Assembly: GCA_041481485.1 (NCBI GenBank)
Contig: JBGPBY010000163.1
Coordinates: 1 to 13,008, forward strand
Origin: JBGPBY01 sp041481485
GTDB taxonomy: Bacteria; Acidobacteriota; Terriglobia; 20CM-2-55-15
Length of the DNA stretch: 13,008 nucleotides
Direction of reading: 5' to 3'
The number at the start of each line of letters is the position of its first letter. Position 1 is the stretch's first letter. The notes below the pieces were generated by a model. That model did not search any database and was not told the origin of the DNA. It was given only the letters and a program-made list of their open reading frames with translations. A program made the position numbers and the translations under genes. Of this stretch, positions 1 to 8,244 are shown one piece after another.

Positions 1-8
1 CTCACCCA

Positions 9-37
9 ACCCTCTCCCGTTGGGAGAGGGATTTCTT
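9..37. repeat. Short palindromic repeat, copy 1 of 2
   Basis: A perfect 9-bp stem (CCCTCTCCC / GGGAGAGGG) with a GTT loop occupies 10-30 and is followed by ATTTCTT. The same 29 bases recur in the same orientation at 12978-13006. Both copies have CTCACCC upstream (1-7 and 12949-12955), but at different distances. Hairpins of this kind are common dispersed repeats in bacterial genomes. The stem followed by a T-rich stretch could also terminate transcription, but the T-run is interrupted. Confidence 0.75.
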
Positions 38-56
38 GACGGCATTCCTTCACAGC

Positions 57-80
57 TTCATAGACCGGGCCTACAGGGGA
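57..80. repeat. Degenerate solo copy of the GC-rich foldback arm
   Basis: The segment reading TCATAGACCGGGCCTACAGG matches, with one change, the right arm of the inverted-repeat element at 10938-10992 (TCATAGACCGCGCCTACAGG). It also resembles the arms at 9542-9625. No opposing arm is visible nearby, so this is a single, decayed or partial copy. It lies just upstream of the first large regulator gene and could be part of its leader. Confidence 0.6.
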
Positions 81-123
81 ACGGGCCTTTAAAACTCCAA
101 AGGACGCATTACCGAAAAATCGT

Positions 124-3081
124 TTGGGAACTGAAGTGGGGCTTGAAAAAAGAATAGTCTTCGATCCCTTTTGTCTGGACCTGGCCAACGAGTGCCTGTG
201 GAAAGACTCGCAGGCAATCAAGCTCAGACCCAAAGCTTTCGCCGTGCTCGGCTATCTCCTTGGTCATCCGGGCCGGCTCGTCACAAAAGAAGAACTGCTT
301 AATGCGGTGTGGCCGGGAACCTTTGTCGGCGAAGCCGTCCTCAAAGTCGCCATTCGTCAGATTCGTGAAACTCTCGGCGATGATCCAGCGTCTCCACGCT
401 TTATTGAAACCGCACATCGTCGAGGCTATCGTTTTGTCGGTCCAATAGCAGACAGCGGGCACGCACCGGCAAGAGACCCGGAGCTTCAAAGCAACCACGC
501 TGCTTACGGTCCGGCGACACGCGCTGCCGATTCCCTTCAGAGAGTTGTCGGACGTGAAGATTCGCTCTCGCAAATGCAAGGCCTGGTCGGGAAGATGCTC
601 GGAGGAGAGCGTCAGATCATATTTGTCACTGGAGAAGCTGGAATTGGCAAGACCTCACTTGTCGATACATTGGCGAGACGCATCGCCTCGGATAGGAATA
701 TTCGGATCGGCCGGGGCCAGTGTCTGGAACAGTATGGAACCAGTGAGGCATACCTGCCGGTACTGGAAGCGATCGGTCGTTTGTGCCGGGAGCATCAGGA
801 ACTTGTCGATGTACTGCGCGCACACGCACCGATGTGGCTGCTGCAAATGCCTTCACTGGTCAGTGCCTCCGATCGCGAACTACTGAGCCGGGAAGTATTT
901 GGAGCGACACGCGAGCGAATGCTGAGGGAAATGAGCGAGGCCCTGGAGGCGATGGCGGTGGAAATGCCGCTGGTGCTCATCCTGGAAGATCTTCATTGGA
1001 GCGACTACTCGACCCTGGATCTGATCTCGTACCTGGCCAGACAACGTCAGCCGGCGAAGCTCATGTTGATTGGTACCTACCGGCCCGTGGAGCTGACCGT
1101 CAGCGGACATCCGCTCAAAGCCGTCAAGCGTGAACTGCTGGCCAGGCAGCAATGCGAGGAGCTGCCGCTGGATTACCTGAACGAGGACGCAGTCGCAAAA
1201 TACCTGTCCATTCGATTTCCCACCAATCGGTTTCCGGAAGAGCTTGTCGGACTGATCCATGAACGAACAGAGGGAAACCCGCTGTTCATGGTCAATGCAG
1301 TCGACTACCTTGAAGCAGAAAAGCTGGTTGGTCTGTCAAGCCAGGGTTGGGAATTACTTGTCGCGATCGAGAACGTGCAGGTTGGCGTGCCCGATAGCAT
1401 CCGTCAGATGATCGAAAAACAGATCGAACATCTCGATGCAAACGAACAGCGAACCCTTGAAGTGGCGAGTGTGGCGGGAACGGAGTTTTCTACTCTTGCG
1501 GTGGCCGCCGGACTGGAGGAGGATCACGAGGCCATTGAATCCCAGTGCGATGAACTGGCACGTCAACGTCATTTCATTCAGGATTGCGGAATCCATGTAC
1601 TGCCGGGCGGAGACGCGGAAAGCCGGTACGGGTTCATCCATGCTTTGTATCAGAACGTGTTGTATGACCGAATATCTCCATTCCGGCGCGTTCAACTCCA
1701 CAGGCGAATTGGCGAAAAGGGAGAAGCGCTCTATGGCGAGCGGGCCAGTGAAATTTCGGCGGAACTCGCAATGCACTTCGAGCGGGGTGCGAATTATGGT
1801 CAGGCTGCAAAGTATCTTCAGCACGCTGCCGACAACGTGCTGCGGAGGTTTGCGTATCACGAATCTGTCGCGCTGTCGCGCCGCGGGCTGGAGCTGATCG
1901 AGAGACTGCCGGACACGCCCGAACGCGCCAAACAGGAACTCGGGCTGCACATCACCCTGGGTGTGCCCTTGATTGCGACCGAGGGTTATGCGGCTTCGGA
2001 TGTTGGAAACAATTACACCAGAGCCAGAGAACTGTGCCGGCAGTTGGGCGATGCTCCGGAAACCTCTCAGGCACTCTGGGGACTCTGGACCTTTTATCTG
2101 GTGAAAGCGGAATTGGTAACGGCACGCGGGATCGCGGAAGAATTTGTGCGAGTGGCCGCGGATATTCCATATTCCCGGCTCACCATGGAGGTCACTCTCA
2201 TTCACCTTGGAGAATTTGAGCCGGCACTGGAACATTTTCAGAAGGCCCTGCTGCTCTACGATCCGGAGCGGCATCGAAATGATTCTTTCCGCTACTCGCA
2301 GAATTCCGGAGTTGCATCGCAGTGCCATGCCGCCTGGGCATTGTGGTTTCTGGGCCATCCCGATCAGGCTTTGGACCGGGTCGAGAAGGCGCTGACACTG
2401 GCTCGCGAATTATCCGAGCCTCATGGAATGGCGCATGCCCTGTTCTTCACGGCGGTGATTCACCAGTTACGCCGGGACGAACCGCTGGCGAAGGAATTCG
2501 CAGAAGCTGCATTCGCGATTTCAACCGAACACGGGTTACTGCTCTATCAGGCGACCACAACGGTTACTCGAGGCTGGGCGCTGATCGAACTGGGACGAGC
2601 AGAGGATGCGATAGAACAGATACAACTTGGGCTTGTCGGCCATCAGGCAACCGGCACGGAGTTATTACGTCCACATTTTCTGGCTCTGCTTGCCGAGGCG
2701 CTGAAAAAGGCAAACCGGATCGAGGAAGGACTCCAGACACTGGAGGTTGCACTGGCGCAAACCCATGGTAGCGGCGATCGATACTATCTGGCCGAGATCT
2801 ATCGTCTGAAAGGCGAGCTGCTGTTGATTTCATCGAACGGGCGGGATGCGGCTGCCCGTGCCGAGAGTTGTCATAATCAGGCTCTCGAAATTGCCAGGAA
2901 CCAGAAGGCAAAAGCGCTGGAGCTTCGCGCGGCGATGAGCCTTTCGCGTCTCTATCAGATTCAGAAACGGCAGAAAGAAGCGCGGGAACTTCTGACGCAA
3001 GTCTACGGCAGTTTCACGGAAGGTTTTGAGACGAAGGATTTGCGAGAAGCGAAAGCGCTGCTCGACGAGCTGTCAAACTAA
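124..3081 (+). CDS. Winged-helix / STAND ATPase / TPR transcriptional regulator (paralogue 1)
   Basis: Predicted cytoplasmic transcriptional regulator of 985 residues. Residues about 8-109 are an OmpR/PhoB-type winged helix (Trans_reg_C), ending in the typical FIETAHRRGYRF signature. An AAA/STAND P-loop ATPase follows, with Walker A GEAGIGKT at 170-177, Walker B LVLILEDLHWSD near 283-294, and the RTEGNPLF motif near 381-388 usual in this group. The C-terminal half (about 540-985) is helical and TPR-like, the usual place for ligand or partner sensing. The layout resembles LAL/MalT-type regulators with the DNA-binding domain moved to the front. The start is uncertain: TTG at 124 is the most upstream start codon after the in-frame stop at 61, GTG at 136 is the alternative, and neither has a well-spaced Shine-Dalgarno. 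The whole protein aligns with the next gene, so the two are tandem duplicates. The regulated genes cannot be told from the sequence. Confidence 0.9.
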   Translation: MGTEVGLEKRIVFDPFCLDLANECLWKDSQAIKLRPKAFAVLGYLLGHPGRLVTKEELLNAVWPGTFVGEAVLKVAIRQIRETLGDDPASPRFIETAHRRGYRFVGPIADSGHAPARDPELQSNHAAYGPATRAADSLQRVVGREDSLSQMQGLVGKMLGGERQIIFVTGEAGIGKTSLVDTLARRIASDRNIRIGRGQCLEQYGTSEAYLPVLEAIGRLCREHQELVDVLRAHAPMWLLQMPSLVSASDRELLSREVFGATRERMLREMSEALEAMAVEMPLVLILEDLHWSDYSTLDLISYLARQRQPAKLMLIGTYRPVELTVSGHPLKAVKRELLARQQCEELPLDYLNEDAVAKYLSIRFPTNRFPEELVGLIHERTEGNPLFMVNAVDYLEAEKLVGLSSQGWELLVAIENVQVGVPDSIRQMIEKQIEHLDANEQRTLEVASVAGTEFSTLAVAAGLEEDHEAIESQCDELARQRHFIQDCGIHVLPGGDAESRYGFIHALYQNVLYDRISPFRRVQLHRRIGEKGEALYGERASEISAELAMHFERGANYGQAAKYLQHAADNVLRRFAYHESVALSRRGLELIERLPDTPERAKQELGLHITLGVPLIATEGYAASDVGNNYTRARELCRQLGDAPETSQALWGLWTFYLVKAELVTARGIAEEFVRVAADIPYSRLTMEVTLIHLGEFEPALEHFQKALLLYDPERHRNDSFRYSQNSGVASQCHAAWALWFLGHPDQALDRVEKALTLARELSEPHGMAHALFFTAVIHQLRRDEPLAKEFAEAAFAISTEHGLLLYQATTTVTRGWALIELGRAEDAIEQIQLGLVGHQATGTELLRPHFLALLAEALKKANRIEEGLQTLEVALAQTHGSGDRYYLAEIYRLKGELLLISSNGRDAAARAESCHNQALEIARNQKAKALELRAAMSLSRLYQIQKRQKEARELLTQVYGSFTEGFETKDLREAKALLDELSN

Positions 3082-3099
3082 GTTGACAATAGTCCTTGC

Positions 3100-6000
3100 G
3101 TGGCAAGTGATAACCTTGCCGGAAACTTTCCGTACCGTTTGGAAACTGAAGTGGGGCTTGAAAAACAGACATTCTTCGATTCCTTTTGCCTGGACCAGGC
3201 CAACGAATGCCTGTGGAGAGGGTCGCAGGCAATCAGGCTCAGGCCAAAGGCCTACGCCGTGCTTGATTATCTGCTGGGGCGGCCCGGCCAGCTTGTTACA
3301 AAGGAAGAGCTTCTCAACGCAATCTGGCCGGGAACCTTCGTCGGCGATGCCGTTCTGAAAGTCGCCATTCGCCAGATCCGCGAGGCTCTCGACGACGATT
3401 CAACGTCGCCTCGCTTTATCGAAACTGCACATCGGCGTGGTTACCGCTTCATCGCTCCAATCTCAAAGAGTGCACAGCCGCTTTCAGCACCACGCGCAGC
3501 GGATTCCCTGCTGAAAGTTGTCGGGCGCGACAACGCACTGTTACGGATGCAAGGCTGGATCGAGAGGATAATTGGCAGGGTGCGCCAGATTGTATTTGTT
3601 ACCGGAGAAGCGGGCATCGGCAAGACCGCTATGGTCGACACATTCGTACAAAGCATCGCTCCAAAATGGAAAATTCGTGTAGTGCGGGGGCAGTGCCTGG
3701 AGCAGTACGGAACCAGCGAAGCTTATCTCCCGGTTCTCGAAGCAATCGGGCGCTTGTGCCGCGTACATCCACAGGCTATCGATGTGTTGCGCGCGCATGC
3801 GCCAATGTGGCTGTTGCAATTGCCTTCTCTGTTCAGCGCTTCAGATCGCGAATTGCTGAGTCGGCAAGTGTTCGGAGCGACACGCGAACGGATGCTTCGG
3901 GAAATGGGTGAGGCACTGGAGGTGCTGACTGCAGACATGCCTCTGGTGCTCATTCTCGAAGACCTGCATTGGAGCGATTACTCGACGGTGGACTTGATCT
4001 CATACCTGGCAAGGCAGCGCCATCCCGCCCAGTTGATGTTAATAGGAACCTATCGGCCCCTGGAGTTGGTCGTCACCGGACATCCGCTCAAAGCCGTCAA
4101 GCGGGAATTGCTGGCCAGACAGCAGTGCGAAGAATTGCCGCTGGAATACCTCACCGAAGATGCAGTGGGCCAGTATCTGTCTGTTCGATTTCCCGGCAAT
4201 CAATTTCCGGCAAGGCTTGCAACCCTGATCCACGAACGAACGGATGGAAACCCGCTGTTTATGCTCAACGCGGTCGACTATCTTCTGGCCGATGGATCGA
4301 TTGCCGGCGAACAGGCGCTCTGGTATCTGGCTGCAGGCATCGACACGGTTGAAGTTCGTGTCCCCGACAGCATCAAGCAGATGATCGAGAAGCAGGTCGA
4401 TCATCTCGATGCCGTTGGACAGCGAACACTCGAAGTGGCAAGCGTGGCAGGGGCGGAGTTTTCAACTCCCGCCTTGGCTGCCGGATTAGGAGAAGATCGC
4501 GCTGCTGTAGAAGCGCGCTGTCATGAGCTGGCGCGCCAACGTCAGTTCATTCAGGATTGCGGCGTTCAAACGATGCCAAACGGAGACGCGGTCATCCGGT
4601 ACGGCTTCATTCACGCGCTGTATCAGAACGTGCTGTATGAACGGATTTCCTCGTCCAGACGCGCTCAGCTCCATAGGAGAATTGGCGAACAGACAGAATT
4701 GCTCCAGGGTGGACACGCAAAGGAAGTTGCGGCCGAGCTTGCGATGCACTTCGAGCGGGGAGCGAATTACAGGCAGGCCGCAAAGTATCTTCAACACGCT
4801 GCAGACAACGAAATCCGCAGGTTTGCATATCACGGGGCGGTTGAATTGGCGCGCCGCGGGCTGAAGCTGCTTGAAAAAGTTCCGAATACGCGGGAACGCA
4901 CGGAACTCGAGCTCGCGCTGCAGCTCACCCTGGGCATGCCGTTGATTGCGACCAGGGGCTATGCGGCTCCGGATGTGGGCAATGTGTATCTCAGAGCCAG
5001 GGAGCTTTGTCGGCAACTGGGCGAGACGCCCGAAATTTCTCAAGTGCTCTGGGGCCTCTGGACGTTTCATATATTGAGAGCAGAGATGGGGACGGCACTG
5101 CAAATTGCTGAGGATTTCCTTCACATGGCGCAGCGGCTGCCGTACGCGGGACTCGAAATGCGAGGTCAGATGGCGATGGAGATCAGCTTCACACATCTGG
5201 GGGAAAATGCTCTGGCCGTCGAGCACTTTGAAAACGCGCTCCTGCTTTTCAACCCGGAACTCCATCGCGACGATGCTTTCCTCTATGCCCTGAACCCGGG
5301 AATCGCGATGCGATGTTTTGCGGCCTGGGCGCTATGGTTCCTCGGCCGGCCGGATCAGGCTTTGCAGCGGATCCAGGAAGCACTGTCTCTGGCGCGCGAC
5401 TTGTCCGAACCTCACGGTATGGCACACGCGCTGTTTTTTGCGGCGATCCTTCATCAACTGCGCCGGGAGGCGAGGTTGGCACAAGAGTTTGCCGATGCCA
5501 CAAGCTCCGTTGCCAGCGAACATGGACTTGTAATGTACCAGGCGCTCGCAGCGATGACACGTGGCTGGGCGCAGACCGGGCAGGGGCACGATGAAGAGGC
5601 GATCGAACGGATACGCGAGGGACTCTCAGCAATTATGGCAACCGGTGCCAGCCTGATGCGTCCGCACTTTCTGGCTCTTCTCGCCGAGGCGTTGATAAGG
5701 TCTCGAAGAACCGATGAAGCACTTCGTGCACTGGAGGAGGCGCTGGAAGCGGCCGATCGGACCGGCGAAAAGTCCTACCAGGCCGAGCTGTTCCGACTCA
5801 AAGGGGAACTGCTACTGAAGCAAACCACCCGGCGGGCTTCCCGAGCTGCCGCAGCCGGAACAGCTACGGTTGAGGCCGCCTCGCCTTCTGCGATTGCCGC
5901 CGCCGAAGGCTACTTCAATGAAGCGATTCAGATTGCAAGACGGCAAAATAGCAAGGCTCTGGAGTTACGCTCAGCGGTGAGTGCGGCCCTCCTGTATCAA

Positions 6001-6120
6001 CAACAGGGCAAAAGGAAGAAAGCCCTCAGCATTCTCGCACCTGTCTACAGCAGCTTCACTGAGGGTTTCGATACAGTTGATCTGTGCGAGGCAAAAGCGC
6101 TGCTCGACGACTTGTCGTAG
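3100..6120 (+). CDS. Winged-helix / STAND ATPase / TPR transcriptional regulator (paralogue 2)
   Basis: Predicted regulator of 1006 residues with the same layout as the preceding gene: OmpR/PhoB-like winged helix near the N-terminus, Walker A GEAGIGKT at 169-176, Walker B LVLILEDLHWSD around 282-293, and a long TPR-like C-terminal half. It starts 18 bases after the upstream stop, so co-transcription is likely. GTG at 3100 gives the longest product. TTG at 3139 corresponds exactly to the start of paralogue 1 and is a credible alternative, as is GTG at 3151. Two differences from the upstream copy stand out: a shorter linker after the DNA-binding domain, and an Ala/Thr/Ser-rich insertion around residues 908-934 between two TPR-like helices. 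P-loop and Walker B residues are intact in both, so both look functional. Whether they act as homo- or hetero-oligomers is unknown. Confidence 0.9.
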   Translation: MASDNLAGNFPYRLETEVGLEKQTFFDSFCLDQANECLWRGSQAIRLRPKAYAVLDYLLGRPGQLVTKEELLNAIWPGTFVGDAVLKVAIRQIREALDDDSTSPRFIETAHRRGYRFIAPISKSAQPLSAPRAADSLLKVVGRDNALLRMQGWIERIIGRVRQIVFVTGEAGIGKTAMVDTFVQSIAPKWKIRVVRGQCLEQYGTSEAYLPVLEAIGRLCRVHPQAIDVLRAHAPMWLLQLPSLFSASDRELLSRQVFGATRERMLREMGEALEVLTADMPLVLILEDLHWSDYSTVDLISYLARQRHPAQLMLIGTYRPLELVVTGHPLKAVKRELLARQQCEELPLEYLTEDAVGQYLSVRFPGNQFPARLATLIHERTDGNPLFMLNAVDYLLADGSIAGEQALWYLAAGIDTVEVRVPDSIKQMIEKQVDHLDAVGQRTLEVASVAGAEFSTPALAAGLGEDRAAVEARCHELARQRQFIQDCGVQTMPNGDAVIRYGFIHALYQNVLYERISSSRRAQLHRRIGEQTELLQGGHAKEVAAELAMHFERGANYRQAAKYLQHAADNEIRRFAYHGAVELARRGLKLLEKVPNTRERTELELALQLTLGMPLIATRGYAAPDVGNVYLRARELCRQLGETPEISQVLWGLWTFHILRAEMGTALQIAEDFLHMAQRLPYAGLEMRGQMAMEISFTHLGENALAVEHFENALLLFNPELHRDDAFLYALNPGIAMRCFAAWALWFLGRPDQALQRIQEALSLARDLSEPHGMAHALFFAAILHQLRREARLAQEFADATSSVASEHGLVMYQALAAMTRGWAQTGQGHDEEAIERIREGLSAIMATGASLMRPHFLALLAEALIRSRRTDEALRALEEALEAADRTGEKSYQAELFRLKGELLLKQTTRRASRAAAAGTATVEAASPSAIAAAEGYFNEAIQIARRQNSKALELRSAVSAALLYQQQGKRKKALSILAPVYSSFTEGFDTVDLCEAKALLDDLS

Positions 6121-6154
6121 CCAAAGTCGGACTACCGTTTTCGTTGACCTCAAC

Positions 6155-6535
6155 TCAAGCATGGTGATCCCTGCCTTTTGTTTTGAAAAACGCTGCAATA
6201 AAAAGAAGACCAAGAATGAAGTCCGGACCGACTACTGCGAACTGGCCAAACTGCAATTGTCCTTTCGCGAAAAGCACGCTCAGGGTGGCAATGTAACCAA
6301 GCTTTTCTACGAGAGCCGCCGCCATGATTGGCCTGTACCGGAGGGGATCCGTCGATACCACGAGGAAGACGACTTGCCAGGCAAAAGTAATCGATACGAA
6401 TCCATAGTAAAAATCCGGGTGCGTGACCGGCGGCGGATACTGACGACCTATGACATCGAACAGGAAGTACATCGACGACATCACGAGCACTCCCCAGATA
6501 CCGGCGATTAAGAACACCATCTTTGCGAATTTCAT
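6155..6535 (-). CDS. Small four-helix membrane protein, function unknown
   Basis: A 126-residue protein starting MKFAKMVFLIAG. An in-frame ATG exists farther upstream (6601), but GGGGAGG four bases before the ATG at 6535 decides this start. Hydrophobic segments lie near residues 5-27, 43-61, 70-90 and 97-117, so it is probably an inner-membrane protein with four helices. The loop after helix 1 carries YPPPVTHPDFYYGF and the one after helix 2 carries DPLRYRP. These conserved-looking motifs recall uncharacterised small membrane proteins of soil bacteria, but I cannot assign a function. The gene converges on the second regulator with a 34-base gap and has no obvious partner. Confidence 0.75.
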   Translation of the reverse strand: MKFAKMVFLIAGIWGVLVMSSMYFLFDVIGRQYPPPVTHPDFYYGFVSITFAWQVVFLVVSTDPLRYRPIMAAALVEKLGYIATLSVLFAKGQLQFGQFAVVGPDFILGLLFIAAFFKTKGRDHHA

Positions 6536-6539
6536 CGAA

Positions 6540-6546
6540 CCTCCCC
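6540..6546 (-). promoter_or_regulatory. Shine-Dalgarno deciding the membrane-protein start
   Basis: On the minus strand GGGGAGG stands four bases before the ATG at 6535. The upstream in-frame ATG at 6601 has nothing comparable, so the first 22 codons of the longer frame are probably untranslated leader. Confidence 0.6.
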
Positions 6547-6890
6547 AATCAGTTATAAGAAGCGGTTGCAGCGACGTCATAACTGCCTCTGCCTTCTCCA
6601 TTCACAGCAGTTCATGAGAAGAGAATAGGTCTTGCAGACGGTTACAGTCATAATCCTGCCGTAAATATGCGGTAAGGTTTCAGTAATGTAGTTTCGGTAG
6701 TGCAATTGACGGGGGTAGCCCTCTCAATTCCCGTGTAGGGCGAACCACACAAATCGTTTCATGACCGGCAGAAGGCCCCGACAGTCGGAATCAAATTCAT
6801 TCATACCTTGCGACCACGTCTGGAGCGGAATCCGGAGATGATGTAAAATCGCGCGGCCGTCTCTGAAGACTGAAACGTTCGTCGATAACC
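6547..6890. other. Intergenic gap between divergent genes, no gene seen
   Basis: This stretch separates the minus-strand membrane protein from the plus-strand DJ-1/PfpI gene, so it should hold both promoters. I find no convincing coding frame and no repeat matching the window's other repeat families. A TAAAAT hexamer at 6844-6849 could be a -10 box for the downstream gene, but no good -35 lies at the right distance. On the minus strand, TATAAC a few bases before the Shine-Dalgarno at 6540 is a weak -10 candidate for the membrane gene. Confidence 0.4.
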
Positions 6891-6895
6891 GGAGG
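6891..6895 (+). promoter_or_regulatory. Shine-Dalgarno deciding the DJ-1/PfpI start
   Basis: GGAGG is followed by GTG at 6898 (two bases away, too close) and by a second GTG at 6901 (five bases away). The spacing favours the second GTG as the start. Confidence 0.6.
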
Positions 6896-6900
6896 TCGTG

Positions 6901-7482
6901 GTGGCTGCGAAGAAAATCCTGATGCTGGTTGGCGATTTCGTTGAAGACTACGAAGTCATGGTTCCGTTCCAGTCGCTTTTAATGGTCGGCCATACCGTGC
7001 ACGCGGTGTGTCCGGGCAAACGCGCGGGAGACGTCGTTCGAACTGCGGTGCATGATTTCGAAGGCGACCAGACATACACGGAGAAGCGCGGTCACAACTT
7101 TTCGCTGAACGCGACGTTCGATGAAATCAATCCCGAAACCTACGATGCCCTCGTCATTCCTGGCGGACGCGCTCCGGAATACCTTCGACTGAACGGTAAA
7201 GTTCTCGACGCGGTGAGACACTTCGCTTCGGCAAACAAGCCCATAGCAGCGATCTGTCACGCGGCTCAGATACTGGCGGCTGCCGGCGTGGTGCAGGGCC
7301 GCAAGGTCAGCTGCTATCCGGCAGTATCACCCGATGTGACACAAGCCGGCGGTACTTTTGTCGACATCCCCATGGATCAGGCGATCGCCGATGCCAACCT
7401 TGTCACTGCCCCAGCCTGGCCCGCTCATCCCGCATGGATTTCGAAATTTCTTGTGGCTCTCGGGACAAGGATCGAACTTTAG
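6901..7482 (+). CDS. DJ-1/PfpI family protein
   Basis: A 193-residue single-domain member of the DJ-1/PfpI (class I glutamine amidotransferase-like) superfamily. The nucleophile elbow is AAICHAAQ with Cys119 followed by His120. The acidic residue expected to prime the cysteine is probably Glu15 in GDFVEDYE. The segment DALVIPGGRAPEYL (83-96) is typical of the family. Members include stress proteins, deglycase or glyoxalase III-like enzymes and former 'protease I' proteins. The YTEKRGHNFSL stretch (59-69) recalls the DJ-1D-like branch with glyoxalase activity, but the exact activity cannot be read from sequence. There is no signal peptide, so it is cytoplasmic. GTG at 6901 is preferred over GTG at 6898 on Shine-Dalgarno spacing. 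It ends 18 bases from the convergent permease gene, and no neighbour suggests a pathway. Confidence 0.9.
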   Translation: MAAKKILMLVGDFVEDYEVMVPFQSLLMVGHTVHAVCPGKRAGDVVRTAVHDFEGDQTYTEKRGHNFSLNATFDEINPETYDALVIPGGRAPEYLRLNGKVLDAVRHFASANKPIAAICHAAQILAAAGVVQGRKVSCYPAVSPDVTQAGGTFVDIPMDQAIADANLVTAPAWPAHPAWISKFLVALGTRIEL

Positions 7483-7500
7483 GAAAACGTCTTCGCGAAC

Positions 7501-8244
7501 TCAAAAATCCTGCCGGTTTGTTCGAGCGGCTGCGCATGCAAAGAGAATCATGCTCACGACGGCAAGAGTCAGAAAACTCATCCAGGGAAGCGGTCCAGTG
7601 ATAGTCACGTTCACCGGGCTCGATATGTACGGCAGCCCACTCATGAAACTGGCGTAATTCGCCGCAGGATAACTCGCAATAGCCTCACTAGACTGAACAA
7701 CGATGCGGTAGAGGACTGGAACGATGACACACAAAGCCGTTCCGGTGAATTCTCCGGCGAACAAACTCGACAACAGAAATCCCGCAGCAAAGGCCACAAT
7801 GCCCCAACTCATGATCAGAAACCCAAACTGCAGGGTCTGAGATACCGGATAGGACTGCCCCGCTATCATTGGAGAAAATGCCGGAACCAGCATGGATGGA
7901 ATCAGACTCAGAAAAATGACCTGAAGCGTTCCGGCGGCCGCGCGCAGAGCGTTCAAACGAATTCGCGTCACCGGAAGTGAAAGAGTAAAGACGGCTGTGC
8001 CGACAGGGCGCTCCCGCTGCAGTCCGCCGAGGCCAAGTATCATTGCCAGAATGACAAAGACGGTTGGGTTGAGGTTCCCATAGATGTTGGCCCATACCCA
8101 TGCCGAATACGGGAAATCGGGCCGCTCCGGAGGCGGGAAACCGGTGCGCGCCCGGTAAATCGAACTCAGGCACAAAAACATCAGCACACCGGCACTCAAC
8201 AAAAATCGGACGCGGCTTTCGCGCCAGGCTTTATACCAGAGCAT
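7501..8244 (-). CDS. ABC-2 type transporter permease
   Basis: A 247-residue integral membrane protein with about six hydrophobic segments (near residues 13-29, 60-75, 103-125, 139-165, 167-190 and 222-240). The motif GLGGLQRERPVGTAVFTLSLPV after helix 2 is the cytoplasmic coupling region typical of ABC-2 permeases of the GntR(YtrA)/ATPase/permease cassettes. It would sit in the inner membrane and export an unknown substrate with a cognate ATPase. AAGGAGG nine bases before the ATG at 8244 supports the start. The end of the upstream ATPase frame overlaps it by 14 bases, as expected for a translationally coupled operon. That ATPase is badly damaged, so the permease may be orphaned unless another ATPase serves it. 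The frame itself is intact. Confidence 0.85.
   Translation of the reverse strand: MLWYKAWRESRVRFLLSAGVLMFLCLSSIYRARTGFPPPERPDFPYSAWVWANIYGNLNPTVFVILAMILGLGGLQRERPVGTAVFTLSLPVTRIRLNALRAAAGTLQVIFLSLIPSMLVPAFSPMIAGQSYPVSQTLQFGFLIMSWGIVAFAAGFLLSSLFAGEFTGTALCVIVPVLYRIVVQSSEAIASYPAANYASFMSGLPYISSPVNVTITGPLPWMSFLTLAVVSMILFACAAARTNRQDF

Noticed and set aside
1354..2358. Long minus-strand open frame (334 codons) opposite the first regulator
   Set aside because: It lies wholly within a gene with clear domains, has no recognisable domain or ribosome site, and its composition reflects the opposite strand. A similar antisense frame exists at the equivalent place in the paralogue (4486-5265), as expected from shared codon structure.
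3083..3088. Perfect TTGACA -35 hexamer between the two regulators
   Set aside because: No acceptable -10 box lies 16-18 bases downstream; the nearest, GATAAC, is 20 bases away. Chance occurrence is likely, and the 18-base gap suggests co-transcription.
5981..6511. Plus-strand open frame running past the end of the second regulator
   Set aside because: It overlaps both the regulator's C-terminus and the convergent membrane-protein gene, and gives a low-complexity basic peptide with no family resemblance.
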